Source of the DNA: Porphyra umbilicalis
Taxonomy: Eukaryota > Rhodophyta > Bangiophyceae > Bangiales > Bangiaceae
Length of the DNA: 64,000 nt
Reading direction: 5' to 3'
Assembly: GCA_002049455.2 (NCBI GenBank)
Contig: KV918787.1
Location: forward strand, 1-64,000
Part shown: in pieces, positions 1 through 11,186 of the stretch
Position numbering within the stretch: position 1 is the first letter of the stretch
How the letters are laid out: every line of letters begins with the position of its first letter
The notes under the pieces: generated by a model
What the model saw: only the letters and a program-made list of their open reading frames with translations
Databases searched by the model: none
Told to the model about the DNA's origin: nothing
Position numbers and translations under genes: made by a program

Positions 1-862
1 CTTCTGCGACGGCACCAGCCTTAGCGTACGCATCTTGACCGCCTGTTGTGGCCTCGGCGGCGAGCTTTCCAAAAAGGCCCCCGACGACCAGCAGCGCCGG
101 TGCCATGGACAGCAGCACGAGAGTCAGCTTCCACCCGTGGATGAAGGCAATGGCAAAGCCCGCCACCGCTGTCGACGCCAGCTGCAGACATGAGGCAATC
201 TTGACGCCCATCCCCGCTTGAATGAGGTCGACGTCCCCGGCCACGTGGGAGGTGAGGGTGCCGCTGTTGAGTCTGTCGTACCAGGCCATCTCTTGGCGCA
301 AGAGACTCTCCACAAAGAGCGTGCGGATGCGCACGCCCTGCCGCTGCGCACTCGTCTGGAAGCAATAGACGTGCACGATGGAGAGCACGCCAGCCAACCC
401 GCCAAGGAGGAGGATCTTCCATGCCACAGCGCCGGTTGCGTCGAGCACTGCCTGCGGGGACGCCGCGTCTGCATTGTTGCCCGTGTCAATGAGGTTGCCG
501 AAAAGTACGGCAAACAGCGGCATCAGCACCCCCTGCGCAACCGCGGCGAGGGTGCCGACCACCAGCAGGGCACGGTCCAGGAAGGATGCGTGGCGGAAGA
601 GGGTGCGGAAGGAGACGGGCGCGAGCGGCGGCTCCCCTTCGGTGCTGCCGTCTGCGTCGCCGTTGATGGGGGTGCCTTCCATGAGGCCGTCCTTGACATT
701 GCCGTCCTGGGCACTGGCACTGTTTCTGCGGCTGCTACTGCCACTGCCGCCATCCCCGTCCTTGTTCGCCCCGGAGGGACTGTTGGCGGTGGTGTGCCAC
801 AGGAGCTGCTGCAACTTGCCAGGCGACGTAGGTGCGGCGATGGGGTTGGCGGACGCCTCCAT
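1..862 (-). CDS. ABCB-type (MDR/P-glycoprotein-like) ABC transporter, N-terminal part, cut by window edge
   Basis: The frame is open from an ATG at 862 down to the window edge, giving 287 residues. Residues 1-80 are a Ser/Gly/Asp-rich cytoplasmic leader. Residues about 97-126 form the first membrane segment and contain MPLFAVLFGNLID, the P-glycoprotein TM1 signature. TM2 lies at about 148-168 (WKILLLGGLAGVLSIVHVYC). It is followed by RIRTLFVESLLRQEMAWYD and the coupling-helix region NSGTLTSHVAGDVDLIQAGMG, both typical of exporters in this family, and then TM3/TM4 at about 227-262. The nucleotide-binding domains would lie beyond the window. The family exports lipophilic compounds, lipids or peptides with ATP. 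The substrate cannot be told. No intron or frame break is visible, and codon use is strongly GC3-rich. Family assignment is firm; full or half transporter is unknown. Confidence 0.93.
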   Translation of the reverse strand, partial: MEASANPIAAPTSPGKLQQLLWHTTANSPSGANKDGDGGSGSSSRRNSASAQDGNVKDGLMEGTPINGDADGSTEGEPPLAPVSFRTLFRHASFLDRALLVVGTLAAVAQGVLMPLFAVLFGNLIDTGNNADAASPQAVLDATGAVAWKILLLGGLAGVLSIVHVYCFQTSAQRQGVRIRTLFVESLLRQEMAWYDRLNSGTLTSHVAGDVDLIQAGMGVKIASCLQLASTAVAGFAIAFIHGWKLTLVLLSMAPALLVVGGLFGKLAAEATTGGQDAYAKAGAVAE

Positions 863-2447
863 CGCGGTAGGTGAAGAGGATGAACGGAACGGGTAGGAAT
901 GTGGGCGAGGAGGGGGTTTGCGGCTCTCTGGGGGGCGCAGAGAGTGGCGCTGTCACTGTCTTGGGGTGGTACAGGGCATTGCGAGCCGCACTGCACCCCG
1001 GACTCCAATCTGTTTTGAGGGCAGGAGCGGCATGGGCGATGCCAGCTGGCCAGGTGGACAATTCTGCTCGGCAGAGACGCTAAGGCGGCGATCGGCCATT
1101 GCTATGGCAGAGTGAGCGGGAGAGAAAATCCTCTATCTGAGCACCCTTACTTGAGGTATCACACAGCGGTGGTACGACCGAAGCGCTCCTGGAGCCAGTC
1201 AACGGTCTGATCCAATCATCGACGTCTTTTTTTCCCTGACATATCTGAGGCCGGGGACAAGGATGCCAGCGAGGTTGACGTCTGCGTCACCTTTCCCCCC
1301 TTATTCACCCGGGGGGGGCTTCCGTTGATACTGTAGGAAGCAAATAGAGGAGACGCCCGGATTGGATGCGCCTCGTCATCGAGAAAGGCAAGTCGATGAC
1401 CCATGAGGTAGTAAATTCGCATTTAGTCGCACATCTGTTCTTTCAGTGCGTGGAGATCCGTGGAACGCGAGGACGTGCTCGAAGGGTTGAAACGTGGCGC
1501 GCCAGACGTGCCAGGTCACCGCATCGTGCTGGTCTGGGGGTGGATGACGCGCTCCGTTGCTGCCGCACAGCACACCCCATTTTTCGTGCTCGCCCTTCGC
1601 CGTTCCCGCGCCCGCGTCCGCCCGAGGCCGTTTTCGTATACAGGGTGGCGCCCCAAAAAGGTGGCCTGGCGGGCACCCACCCGCGAGCTGGTGGCGCCAC
1701 GCTTTCACGCATCCCGTGGACAGCTGCCCGCTGCTGGTGGCCACAGGCCACGCGGGCCGGAGCCACAACACGTGGGACCGCCGACTGGCGGCAACGACCA
1801 CGCCAAAGCCCCTGATTTGGCGTCTGGCTGGCCCGCAACCGACAGCTTGGTGGCCGCCCACACCCCGCTGGCCCCTGCGCGCCGACACACACACACAGCA
1901 AGGGCCCCCTGTCGCCACGGCACGGTGGGGCGGCCCTCCCCGTTTGTTCGCTTGGTCCCCCGTCGCTCCCCACACGCGGCTCGTCGGTGCCGCCACCGCC
2001 GCCCGTGTCACCCGACGCCGTGGCGCGGCACACCTCGACCGCGGCCGCTGCCGCTGCACGTCACCGCCCCCCCGCCCGCAGTGGCGTCGAGCGCGCCAGT
2101 GGGCCCGGCAGCAGTTGGTCGTGCTGCACCGCCGCGGCTCTCCCCGCACCGCTGTGGACGTGGCCGCTGCCCGCACGCCCCCGCGCACGCTGTTGCGCAC
2201 GCGCGGCAGCGTGTGCGGGCGACTGGCGGCGCGCGCAGCCTGCCACCGGCCTTCGGCGTCCGACGTTGCCGCCATCCGTCGCTCCTTTTTTCTCTCCCCC
2301 CGCATCATTCCATTACCCCATTCTCCCACCCCGTCCCCGTCTTGGCCCCCCGCTCTCCATACACTCTCCATACTCTGTGACGCCGCGCGCTCCCCCTCCT
2401 CGGCTCCCCTGTCACCAAGGCCCCCCCCCCCCCCCCCGCGCGTTGCA
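863..2447. other. Intergenic region between divergent genes, no gene seen
   Basis: This stretch separates the divergent starts of the ABC transporter (862, leftward) and the coiled-coil gene (about 2448, rightward). It must hold both promoters, but I see no clear TATA element. The part before about 1440 has moderate GC; from 1440 it is very GC-rich with long overlapping open frames in all six readings, which is what random sequence of this composition gives. No coding signature was recognised. Confidence 0.5.
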
Positions 2448-5255
2448 ATGGCCTCGACCGGAGTGCGCCCGCCTGGGGTGCGGTTGCGGGTCGAGTCCTT
2501 GGCGGGCCCCCCCCTGGCTCTTACCTCCTTCGCTGGGTTGCTGCGACGTCCTCCATTTCCCCTGCGGCGACCCCCGCGGTGACTCTGCACGCTGCCGCCC
2601 CCGGTCGGTCGGCCGGCGCAGCCGTCCCCTGGCAGGCCTCCCTCCGTCTGACGGGCGTCATGGGCGACCTGTCGCTCGTCGGCGTCCGCCTCGTCGGTGG
2701 ATCCCCCGTGGAGGACGTCATCGCGACCGCCACGGTGCGGCCAGGACAGCTTGGCACGTCGACCGACGCGGTTGTGCAGCTGGACGGCTTGAGCGCTGGG
2801 GGGGTCGGCCGCACCTCGGCATCTGTGGTGTTGCGGGGGCAAACCGTCATGGTGGGGGGGGATATGGACGACGAGAGTGATACGGACACGTCAGACGCAG
2901 AAACGGTCGACGAGGGGCGGGGGGGGGGGGCTGGGCCGCATCGGTCGCGCCGCGCGCGGCGGCCGCTGCTGCAGGCGCGGGCGCCGTCGCCGCAGGTGCG
3001 GTTGCCGCCGCCGCGGGGGCGGTTGCTGGCGTGGCACGCACCGTCGCTCCCTCCGTCATGTCTGCACGGTCGACGCCTGCAGCGGATGTGGATGCCGACG
3101 CTGCGACGGTGGCGGGGCTGCAGGCGCAGTTGATGGCGCTCGAAGACGCCCGCGCTATCGACCGCCAGCGCCTCGACGCGTACGCGACGCATTCTGCAAA
3201 AACCAAGGCCACCTACGCGGAGCTTTCGACCATGTACAACGCCTTGCGGGTGGCTTACACGGCGTTGCGGACCAAGCAGGGGGTGCCGGGGGCGGCGCCG
3301 GGGGCGGACGCTGCCCCATCGACGCCCGCGCTGCCGCCCGGGTCTGGGCTGGCGGCGAGCGTCGTTGGCGGCGAAACCGCCCCTGCCCGCGGCGCCGCCG
3401 CCGGTACGGACGCCACTGGAGGGAGCACCGGCCTTGCGCCTGCTGCTGCCGGCGATGGACGCCCCGGCGAGACGGTGGCTGACCTCCGCATCCGCCTCAC
3501 CGCCCTGACCGCCGCGTCGGCTGCGTCGGTGCGGGCATCGTCCGCGTCCGCCGCCGCGTCGGCAGCGTCCGAGCGGCAAGCGCACGAGGCGGCGGCTGCC
3601 GCGGAGGCGGTGCGCTCGCGTGTCGCCGCGGAGCTGCTCCTCGCCCGCCGCGCGACTGCACCCGTGCCCGAAGGCGCCGCCGCCACCGCCGAGGCGATTA
3701 TCGAGCGGGACCGCGCCATAGCCGTTGCCCTGTCGGCCAAAACCAAGGCCGACGGGCGGGTGGCGGCCGCGCAAGCGGCCTTGGCGTCGGCACGTGCCGA
3801 GGTGGACCGCCTTGCGGCGGGCAACCAGCTGGCGGCGGCCCTGACCGCTGCGTCGGCCGCCGTATCGTCAGCGTCGGCGGCCGAGACGGGGCGGGAGGGG
3901 GCGGCGACGGCGGCAGCCGAGACGGCCGCTGCGCAGGTGGCGGCGGCGACGGCGGCGGGGGCCGAGACGGAACGCCGCCTGACGGGCCGCATCCAAGTGC
4001 TGACTGGGGATGTGGCGGCAGCCGCCGAGGCGCGCGACGCTGCCCAGGCGGCAGCCGCGCAGGCAACCGCCGCCGTTGACGACGCGGAGAAGCGCGCGGC
4101 GGCCGCCGCATGGCGGGTGACGGAGCTGGAGGCGGAGGCGACGGCCGCCAAGACGGCGGCGGCCGAGGCGCAGCGGGCCACCGCCGAGGCGCAGCAAGCT
4201 GCCACCGCGCGCGCGGAGCAGCTCGACGCTGCGGAGCGTGCGGGCGCCGAGGCGGCCGCCGCAGCGACCACTGCCGCCGCCGCTGCGGCGGCCAACACCG
4301 TGCGCCTGCAGTGGGAGCTCGACGCTGCCACCAAACGCGCGGCGGTTGCCGAAGACGCTGCCGCCCGCCACCGCGCCGACGCCGACGCGGCGGCCACCGA
4401 CGTGGCTGCGCTGCGTCGCAAGCTGGCCGCCGCCGAAGAAGCCGCCGCCGTTGCCGAAGAAGCGGGCGTCGTCAGCCGCGGCATGTCGCGCGTCACCGAC
4501 GACGAGGACGAGGCGGGCAGCAGCAGTAGCGGTGGCGGTGGCGGCCGGTCGGCCGACCTCGCCGCCCGCCTCGCCGCGTCCGAGGCGGCGCTCGCCAAGG
4601 CGTCGGTGGCGGCGGCGGCCAAGGAAGCGCACTTTCAGCGCCTCCTGTCGCTCCTCGCCGCGCTGCGGGCGGAGAGCGAGGCTGCCGACGCGGAGATTGC
4701 GGCGCTGCGCGCCGCGTCGGTGGTGCCGCCGCCGGCGGCGCCCGCCGCGGCGGCGGCGCCCGACGCTGCCGCTGCCGCCGCCGCCGCGGCCGCGGCGAGT
4801 GAGGCGACCAAGGCCGCCGCCGCGTCGGGGCGCCAGCTCCGCGCCGCCGTGCGGCGGTTGGAGGCGATGAAGTCGGCGCGGGACGCGGCCGAGTCGGCCG
4901 CCGCCGCCGCCGTGCGGCGCGCCGAAGACGCGGAAGCGCGCCTCGCGGACCGCACGTCGTCGGCGGTGGCCGCCGCGGACGCGGAGGGGGTGGCCGACGA
5001 GGTCGTGCGGGAGATGGTGGCGACCAAGGTGGAACTCGCAGAGGAGCGGGAGCGGGCCGTCAAGCTCCGCAACACCATCAACAAGCTCGCCAATGGCGCA
5101 GCCGCCGACGAGGGGGGGGGGACGGCGGCGGCCGCCGCTGGTCCCTCGGCTTGGGCAGCCCGGGCGTGGAGCGGCGCAACTCGTCGGGGCGGCGGCTGTC
5201 GGACGCGCCGGGGTCCCCGACGGAGGAAGCCCCCTCTGGCGGGTCGCTCCTGTGA
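2448..5255 (+). CDS. Ala-rich coiled-coil protein with C2-like N-terminus (composite of three frame-slipped pieces)
   Basis: The likely start is the ATG at 2448 (MASTGVRPPGVRLRVESLAG). The sense then continues in another frame after the 8-C run at about 2507-2514 (GSYLLRWVAATSS...VPWQASLRLTGVMGDL), resembling an NT-C2 beta-sandwich. It passes an acidic stretch (MDDESDTDTSDAETVDEG) and changes frame again at the G run near 2918-2930. The main part (3031 on) is a very long Ala/Glu/Arg/Lys-rich coiled coil with heptad spacing to about 5100. At the G run near 5107 it changes once more and ends RRNSSGRRLSDAPGSPTEEAPSGGSLL, stop TGA 5253-5255. That gives about 930 residues. All three slips sit in homopolymers, which suggests assembly errors rather than a dead gene. 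NT-C2 plus coiled coil suggests a membrane- or cytoskeleton-associated scaffold; this is inference. The exact function is unknown. Confidence 0.68.
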
Positions 5256-5742
5256 GGGCCGGCCACGCCGCGGCGCTCGCCGCCGACCCCACCTGCAGAG
5301 CCCGTGCGGCGCGTACCGCTCCTCCCCCGCCCTCATCCCCCGCTCCTGGCGCCGCCCCCGTCCGTGTGTGCGCGCGCGGGCGCGCCCCGCCGCCGCCTCG
5401 GCCCGTACGGCTGAGCCGCCCCCGCCACCCGCCCTCGCCCCGCGCTCATGCTTTGGTGTGGCCTGCATGTAGTGGGCGCCGCCCGCAGCGGGGGACGCGG
5501 CGCTCTTAACTAAGAAAAACACAATCCCTTCTTTCTTTGTCCCAGGTCCTGGGAGGGCGCCGCCCCACCGGCCGTCGGCGTGGTCAGTCTGTTTGTTAGT
5601 GTGCGGCGCTGCGCCCCCCCCCCCCCCCCTACCCCCCCAACGTCCCCCGCTCCTCCCCCCCTCCCCCCGCCGCGCGTGCGTGCACACACGCGGCGGCGCC
5701 TACATGCGTGTCGCCCCCCCCCTCCCCCCCCCCCCCCCCCGC
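5256..5742. other. Convergent intergenic spacer, no gene seen
   Basis: This lies between the 3' ends of the coiled-coil gene and the leftward Gly-rich gene. It carries long C runs (around 5616-5640 and 5714-5740). No coding signature or recognisable polyadenylation signal was found. Confidence 0.4.
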
Positions 5743-6713
5743 TTACACAACGACGCCCAAGCCCGCCAACACCGCCCGCGCCGTCGCCGCCGCCGCGTCG
5801 AGCTGCGCCTGCGCGGCGGCGAGCGGCCGCCCCGCAGCCGCCGCGGCCGCCACCCCCCCCGCGCGGCCTCAAACTGCGCCGGCGCGGCGGCCGCCGCCGC
5901 CGCCGCCGCCGTCAGCGCCGCACACCCCGCCGCCGTGCCCGCCGCCGACGCTGCGGCGACGGCGTCGAGCGTGGCCGTGTAGGCAGCGACCGCCGGGCGA
6001 CCGGCCGCCGCGAGCGTCGCCGCCGCGTCCACCGCCGCGGCGGTTACGGCCGTCACCGCCGCGTCGACGGCGGCGAGCGCCGCCGCCGCCGACGGGGAGA
6101 CGGCCGCCACGGGCGCGCCGCGGTCCGTGAGGGCGGCCGCGAGGGCGAGGCGGGAGGTGGTGCCGACGCCCGCCTGGGCGGCCAGGGCCCCCACGCTTGC
6201 CGTCGCGGCGGCTGCAAAGGTGCGGTTGGCGGCGGCAGCGGCGGAAAAGGTCGAGAGCGCCGCCGCCAGCCCCGCCGCGTCGCAGGTGGTCGTGTCGGGG
6301 GTGACAACGACGGGCGCCTCGACGGCCGCGTCGGCGGGCGCCGGTCCCGCGTCGCCGCCGACAAAGACAAGGCCCCCGGTAGTGCCCGCGACGAGGTCGT
6401 CCCCGTCGGCGCCGTCGGCGCCGTCGGCGCCAATGACCACCGGGCCGCCGCCGGCAAAGAGGGTGGAGGCGTCCCCAAGGATGGTGACCCCCTCCCCGTC
6501 GGCGCCCGGCGCGCCATTCGCGCCGGGCGTCGAGCCGCCGTCGCCCCCGTCGCCCCCATTGCCGCCGATAAACACTTGGCGGGCGGCGGGGCGGGCGGCG
6601 GCGGCCGCCCCCGCCACGGGCGCGGCGGCCGCCACGGCGGCGGCGGCCGCCGACGCGGCGAGCGCGGCGAGCGCGAGCAGCACCCGCCGCGGGGGGATCC
6701 GCGCCACCGCCAT
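5743..6713 (-). CDS. Secreted Gly-rich, collagen-like protein with Ala-rich helical C-half (hypothetical)
   Basis: The start is the ATG at 6713. MAVARIPPRRVLLALAALAA followed by an Ala-rich core is a good signal peptide or anchor (basic n-region, hydrophobic core, cleavage likely near residues 30-35). A Gly-rich block with collagen-like G-x-y triplets (GGNGGDGGDGG, GANGAPGADG, GADGADGADGDD) alternates with short hydrophobic strands (VTILG, VVIGA, LVFVGG). The second half is an Ala-rich helix (TCDAAGLAAALSTFSAAAAAN...). The frame changes in the C run at 5853-5860. Continuing in the second frame gives LAAAQAQLDAAATARAVLAG and a TAA at 5743-5745, about 323 codons in all. It has the look of an extracellular or cell-wall structural protein; that is inference. 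No family was recognised. Confidence 0.6.
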
Positions 6714-6867
6714 GGCGCGTGCGGGGTGGGTGTGGAGGGGGCGGGGGGGGGGAAGGGGGGGTGGGGGGGATGAGCGACGCGACCGGGAGGGATGCGCGCC
6801 TGCGAGCCGACGGTTGTCCGCGTGGCGCGTCAGCCCGACCGACGCCGCCGCCGCGCCTCTGCCCCCG

Positions 6868-6873
6868 CTTATA
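6868..6873 (-). promoter_or_regulatory. Possible TATA element of the Gly-rich secreted gene
   Basis: On the minus strand the sequence reads GTGTATAAGCGG about 155 bases upstream of the ATG at 6713. It is the only TATA-like word in a stretch of more than 80% GC. The distance fits a core promoter with a 5' leader of about 120 bases. This is inferred from sequence only. Confidence 0.35.
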
Positions 6874-9800
6874 CACGCGCTCGCGCGGCGGGGCGGGGCG
6901 GGCGGCGTGCCGCGCGCCGCCGCCGCGGCCTGTGGCGGCGCCCGCCCGCCCGCCCGCGGCGCACCCCCCCCCCCCGCCCGCCAATGGCGCGCGGCGCGGG
7001 CGGTCACGCGGCCGCCGGCGGCGCGCCCGCACGGCGGGGGTGGGCGCGGCGCGGCCGCGGGCGCGGCCGGCCGGCCCGCCGCCCACGCAGCGACGTCGCT
7101 GCGCGCGTCGCTCGTGGACGGGCGGGCGGCGCGGTGGCGGCGTGCAGGCCGCGGCGCCCCGCCGGCCGCCACCGCTGCCGGCGCCGACGGGCTGCACGGC
7201 GGAGGATCTCGACGGGCTGCACGGCGGAGGATCTGCCGCTGCGCCGCCCCCGCAACGTGCCCGCCCCGCCCGCGACGCGTCGCCAACGTGGCTCCCTCCC
7301 CATGCGTTGGGGACGCAAAAATATGTTTGAATAAAACCCAGAAAAGCTTTGAATAGGGCCTCGAATGGCCCACAGAGGGCCACACGTGGTCGGAACGAAC
7401 GTCAAAACATGAGTAGCCCCCATTTATTCCTGGCTTTACTTTCTTTTTATCAAAATGTAACCAGATTGGAATTTAGGATATATATAATAACTTTGATGAG
7501 TTCAAAAATGTTGACGAATAGTTCCGGTGCGGAAAGGTCCATCCAAAATATCGGGGAAGACAGGGGCAGACTTGATTTGACAGCAGGCAAAGTTCTTTTT
7601 CAGTATGTATGTAGTGACTAATGTTAAAAACTCGTCGGCAGGGTGTGTGTGGCGATTCTCATCCAGCAGAGCAAGCTTTACGTCTTCGACCAGCACGGAC
7701 GGACAGACAGTGGGCCTGCTACAGCCGCTGCTGTCACCTGGCCGTGCTGCTTGCTTCCTCAACTTATCCGTCTGACCCCAATTCTTAAAAACTGGCCTCT
7801 GATGAAGGCTTATTCTCATCCCCGCCGGAAAATAAAAAAATGACTCGCCTCAGGAGAGTCTCGCGGCGTCGGGGTCTTCTCCTTTTCCGCTGGAGCGCTC
7901 CCGTTCTCCATGCACGCAAGAAAATTGTCTGCACCAGTCCTTGACACAATGATTTCTTATACAAAAACGGGTCAGAATCGCACATTATAGCAATTACGCC
8001 ACTTTCCATTGAGTAAGATCTACCCGACGAATCACATTATGAGTCATTGTGTTTCAATTTGGAAGCCAATAGTGATTAAACGCATGCTCAACGGGGGCTA
8101 TGTCTATTGTACGTGTTTTTCACGTGCGGCTCTGGTGCGATGTCGTGCGGTCCAATCAATCACCGATGCACCGAAACCGCACCGTTTCTATTGGCTGGAG
8201 ATAATACAGATAAGGAGACGCTCCCATTGGCTTGTACCACAAGTTTTCTTTTTAACATATGGGACTCTGGCTGCCAACGTTGTGGCGGCCGCCGCGGTGC
8301 CACGTGTGCGTGTCCGGTCGGGGCTGTAGGGGGCAACGTCAGCAATATCGACACGCCGGACGGGAGTCGCTCCCGTTCACCCTCCTGTTCAGGGGCGTCG
8401 CCCTCGAACGGGAGTTTCTCCGGTTCTTGGCAAGTTCGATGTAGCCGAGGTCCCAGTCACGAGGGTCCATAGCCTCAACTTGGATTTTTTCGCAGCCAGC
8501 GTGTCAACTCTACCAGTGCTGGATCAGAGCTACCAATGGATCTTGAAATACACTTTGAGCGCTGAGGTGCGACGTCTCCTTCGACCCTCGATCATCCTGT
8601 CCCTGGAGTGCCGGCGTGGACATGGCCAGGATGCATCGTGACGCACACACCGCTGCTCGCTGATGTATTGACTACACATTGAACGTTTTTTTGGGATGCT
8701 CGCAGCCCTGAACCCTTCGCCCGGGAAGGTATGGCTTTCGGTGTGGTGATGGGCTGTCGCGCCTGCTGAGACCAAGTCCGTGGCCGACGCAATCGGATCG
8801 CACAGAGACGAGTCGCATCTGTGGTCGCGACGACGGCGAGTCAGAGAAATTACAATGTCACCAGAGCTGTAATTGTATTGATCTAGATGAAACTCCAAGC
8901 CACTGGTGCGAAGATCCAGTTGTCGACCTCCCAGAACCGTGGCCATGTCCGTTTTTCACGATCAAGAAATCCTATTCCCCGGCTAAAGCTCAGATCTAAA
9001 TAATAGCATCGAGACCGGTCAAAGCTTTGCATCGATTGCCCCGAACTGGAGCTTCTCCCGTTCTGCGTCCCGTTCGCGAACGAGAGGGAGAAGCGGAGTC
9101 GCTCCCGTTCGGACGGTCTCCCAACGGGACCCCCGTTTGGCCTCCCGTTCTAGACGCAGTCCTTGTGACAAACGCCGCCGCCGCCGCCCCTGGGCGGGGA
9201 GGGCGGCGAGGGGGCGCGCTGGCGGCAGCAGCGCACAAACAGTGGGTGACAGTGCCGCGGGTCACGCGCGGGATCCCGAGACTGGCAGCGCGCTGACGCG
9301 CGCCCGAGATGGGCGGCGGGATGGGGGGGGCGACCCTCCCAGCGCTGTGCTGCTTAACTGGGGTCGGAGAGTTTAGCCTTTTTCCCGATGCGCAACACAC
9401 ATTCTGGTGTATGCGGCCACGACATTTTGACTCGGCATTGGGCGTTCGACGGGAGTGAAGCTCGGCACTTTCGCGAGGGTCGATGCACACTGCCCAACTG
9501 TGTAACATCTCACTGCATCGCGTTGCTGATACCTCAGTGAGGGCCAATAGGCTGGCGCCGTTTGGTTGCCCATGGTCCAACGGGAGCCATGCAGCACCTT
9601 CCATGGGGGACGAGACCTGAGATGAAACATGATGTCTGACCCGCCTCTGGGATTTGGGCAAGTTCTTGCTGCGTGGAGGACGAGGATTTGGCCGGTGCCC
9701 TGCCAGCGGCAGCGGTGGTGGACGTCGTTGAGCGACGCTGCGCATGAGCCAGACCCCCCCGGTGCGTTGTTCATGCGGCGCTGGCTGGAGGAGGAGCTTA

Positions 9801-10670
9801 CCATGATGGAGCTCTTCATCATGCGGCTACGTACGTGCCCGCGTTTGAGTTGTGGGCATGACCAGATGGGGCAATGCTGCAGGACAATGCACTGGCGGCC
9901 GAGCGACTCCGTCACACTCTCCTACTCAAGAAAGTTGCCCTTGATGTGGATCCAAGTATGAAGAGTGGTGTCAGGTCAACATGAAGTCGCCGACTGCGGC
10001 GCTCGTTGCCGAGAATGATGCCGAGGGCGGTGAAGGTGGTGCCGGGGGTGATGGGGGGGGCGGCGGCGGCGGCATTGGGGCGGGGCACACCAACGGGGTG
10101 GCCACGGGTCATGGTGTGAGCGCCCCATCCTCGTCGGCAACGACCCATGGAGCGTCGCCCGTGCCTTTGCCTGCCGCGCCGACTGTGCCCTATTCGGGCG
10201 ACGACAAGGCCGGCGGCCCATGAGGTGGGCGGGCGCTCCTGCGAGCAGGTGGTGACAGAGGGTCGCTGGCTGTGGTGTGCGGATGAGTGCGTTAACTGGG
10301 TATGCGCGCTGATGACGGTAGGGGCGCCGTCGTTTCCTTTTCCCTTCCTTGTCGTGTCACTGCCTTGGGTGCCTTGGACCGCGTTCCACACACCAACACC
10401 TCGTTATTGTATCGCAGAGTATCATCCATTTCCATTTGGCCCGACTCGGATGAGGCACCAGGACGTCTGCATCAGCCTTGAAAGATCATGATACGCTGCC
10501 CTTGCCACATCGGCGAGCGGCCGCGGCGGATGATACGGTGAACGACAGGCGGCCAGACCATGCCCACACCAGGGTAACGCGCACAGAACTTGTGGCGTGT
10601 TTCATCCGCAGATGCTATGCACTGTTTGCTATTTTGGTAGAAGATTGCTCTATGCCTATCTACAGAACGG
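6874..10670. other. Gene-poor intergenic region, mixed composition, repeat fragments
   Basis: To about 7320 the sequence is extremely GC-rich and non-coding in appearance. From 7330 to 9000 the GC falls and poly-A/T-rich words appear, with no recognisable ORF. Positions 8330-8440 and 9040-9160 share a short word (GGAGTCGCTCCCGTTC), so they may be remnants of one dispersed repeat. At 9880-9990 a short open stretch (MLQDNALAAERLRHTLLLKK...) looks like eroded coding sequence but matches nothing I know. Confidence 0.4.
7186..7234. repeat. 25-bp direct tandem duplication
   Basis: The unit GACGGGCTGCACGGCGGAGG plus ATCTC occurs twice in a row (7186-7210 and 7211-7234, the second lacking only the last base). 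It is a short, recent tandem duplication with no apparent coding role. Confidence 0.85.
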
Positions 10671-10866
10671 TACAGTCTTTCTCCAATTCTGTCCACCCTC
10701 ATGGCGATCGTACGACCAGAAAGTAGCCCATATTTTTCGTGCAGAAGACGATGATCGGGAGCCACGATCGCCGTTGATTGTACCGTAGAGGCCGGTCGAC
10801 CGCGTTCGTTGCTATCCCCACCTGGACAAGAACGGAAGCGACAAGAATGGAGAAAGACAATGATAC
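10671..10866. mobile_element. MITE copy 1, Tc1/mariner-like ends (degenerate right end)
   Basis: The left end TACAGTCTTTCTCCA (10671-10685) is identical to that of the 15.3-kb copy. The right end (TGGAGAAAGACAATGATA) is a decayed version of its inverse. The interior shares blocks with the other copy (GGCGATCGTA near the left; GTACCGTAGAGGCCGGTCGA in the middle; AATGGAGAAAGAC at the right). It is about 195 bases with no coding capacity. It is non-autonomous and older than the other copy, judging by the damaged end. Confidence 0.75.
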
Positions 10867-10924
10867 GTGCTAGGAATCAGTTTGAGAAGCAGGACAGTCC
10901 TAAACTTGAGACTGGCGAGCACCT

Positions 10925-11186
10925 GCGGACATTTGTGGCGGTTTGTGGTGGTTTGTGGCGGTTTGTGGTGGTTTGTGGTGGTTTGTTGCGGTTTGTGGTC
11001 TGGTGGTTTGTGGTGGTTTGTGGTGGTTTGTGGTGGTGTGTGGTGGTTTGGGGTCTTGCGGTTTGTGGCTGTTTGTGGTGGTTTGTGGTGGTTTGTGGTG
11101 GTTTGTGGTGGTGTGTGGTGGTTTGGGGTCTTGCGATTTGTGGCTGTTTGTGGTGGTTTGTGGTGGTTTGTGGTTTGTGGCCCCCT
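10925..11186. repeat. GGTTTGTGGT minisatellite with a 75-bp higher-order unit
   Basis: This is a run of variants of GGTTTGTGGT / GGTGTGTGGT. Inside it a 75-base higher-order unit is repeated: the marker GGGGTCTTGCGGTTTGTGG at 11050 recurs as GGGGTCTTGCGATTTGTGG at 11125. Both strands stay open through it only because of the composition (on the minus strand it would read as Thr/Asn/His/Lys/Pro/Gln repeats). I do not regard it as a gene, and it is not a known telomere repeat. Confidence 0.85.

Noticed and set aside
1376-2842. 488-codon minus ORF and overlapping plus ORFs
   Set aside because: All frames are open because GC is so high. No domain or sensible composition.
5700-7385. 561-codon minus ORF taken as one protein from 7385
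   Set aside because: The part upstream of the ATG at 6713 is GC-driven noise. The signal peptide begins at 6713.
10925-11186. Interstitial telomere
   Set aside because: The unit GGTTTGTGGT differs from known telomere motifs (TTAGGG, TTTAGGG, TTTTAGGG) and has a 75-bp higher-order structure.
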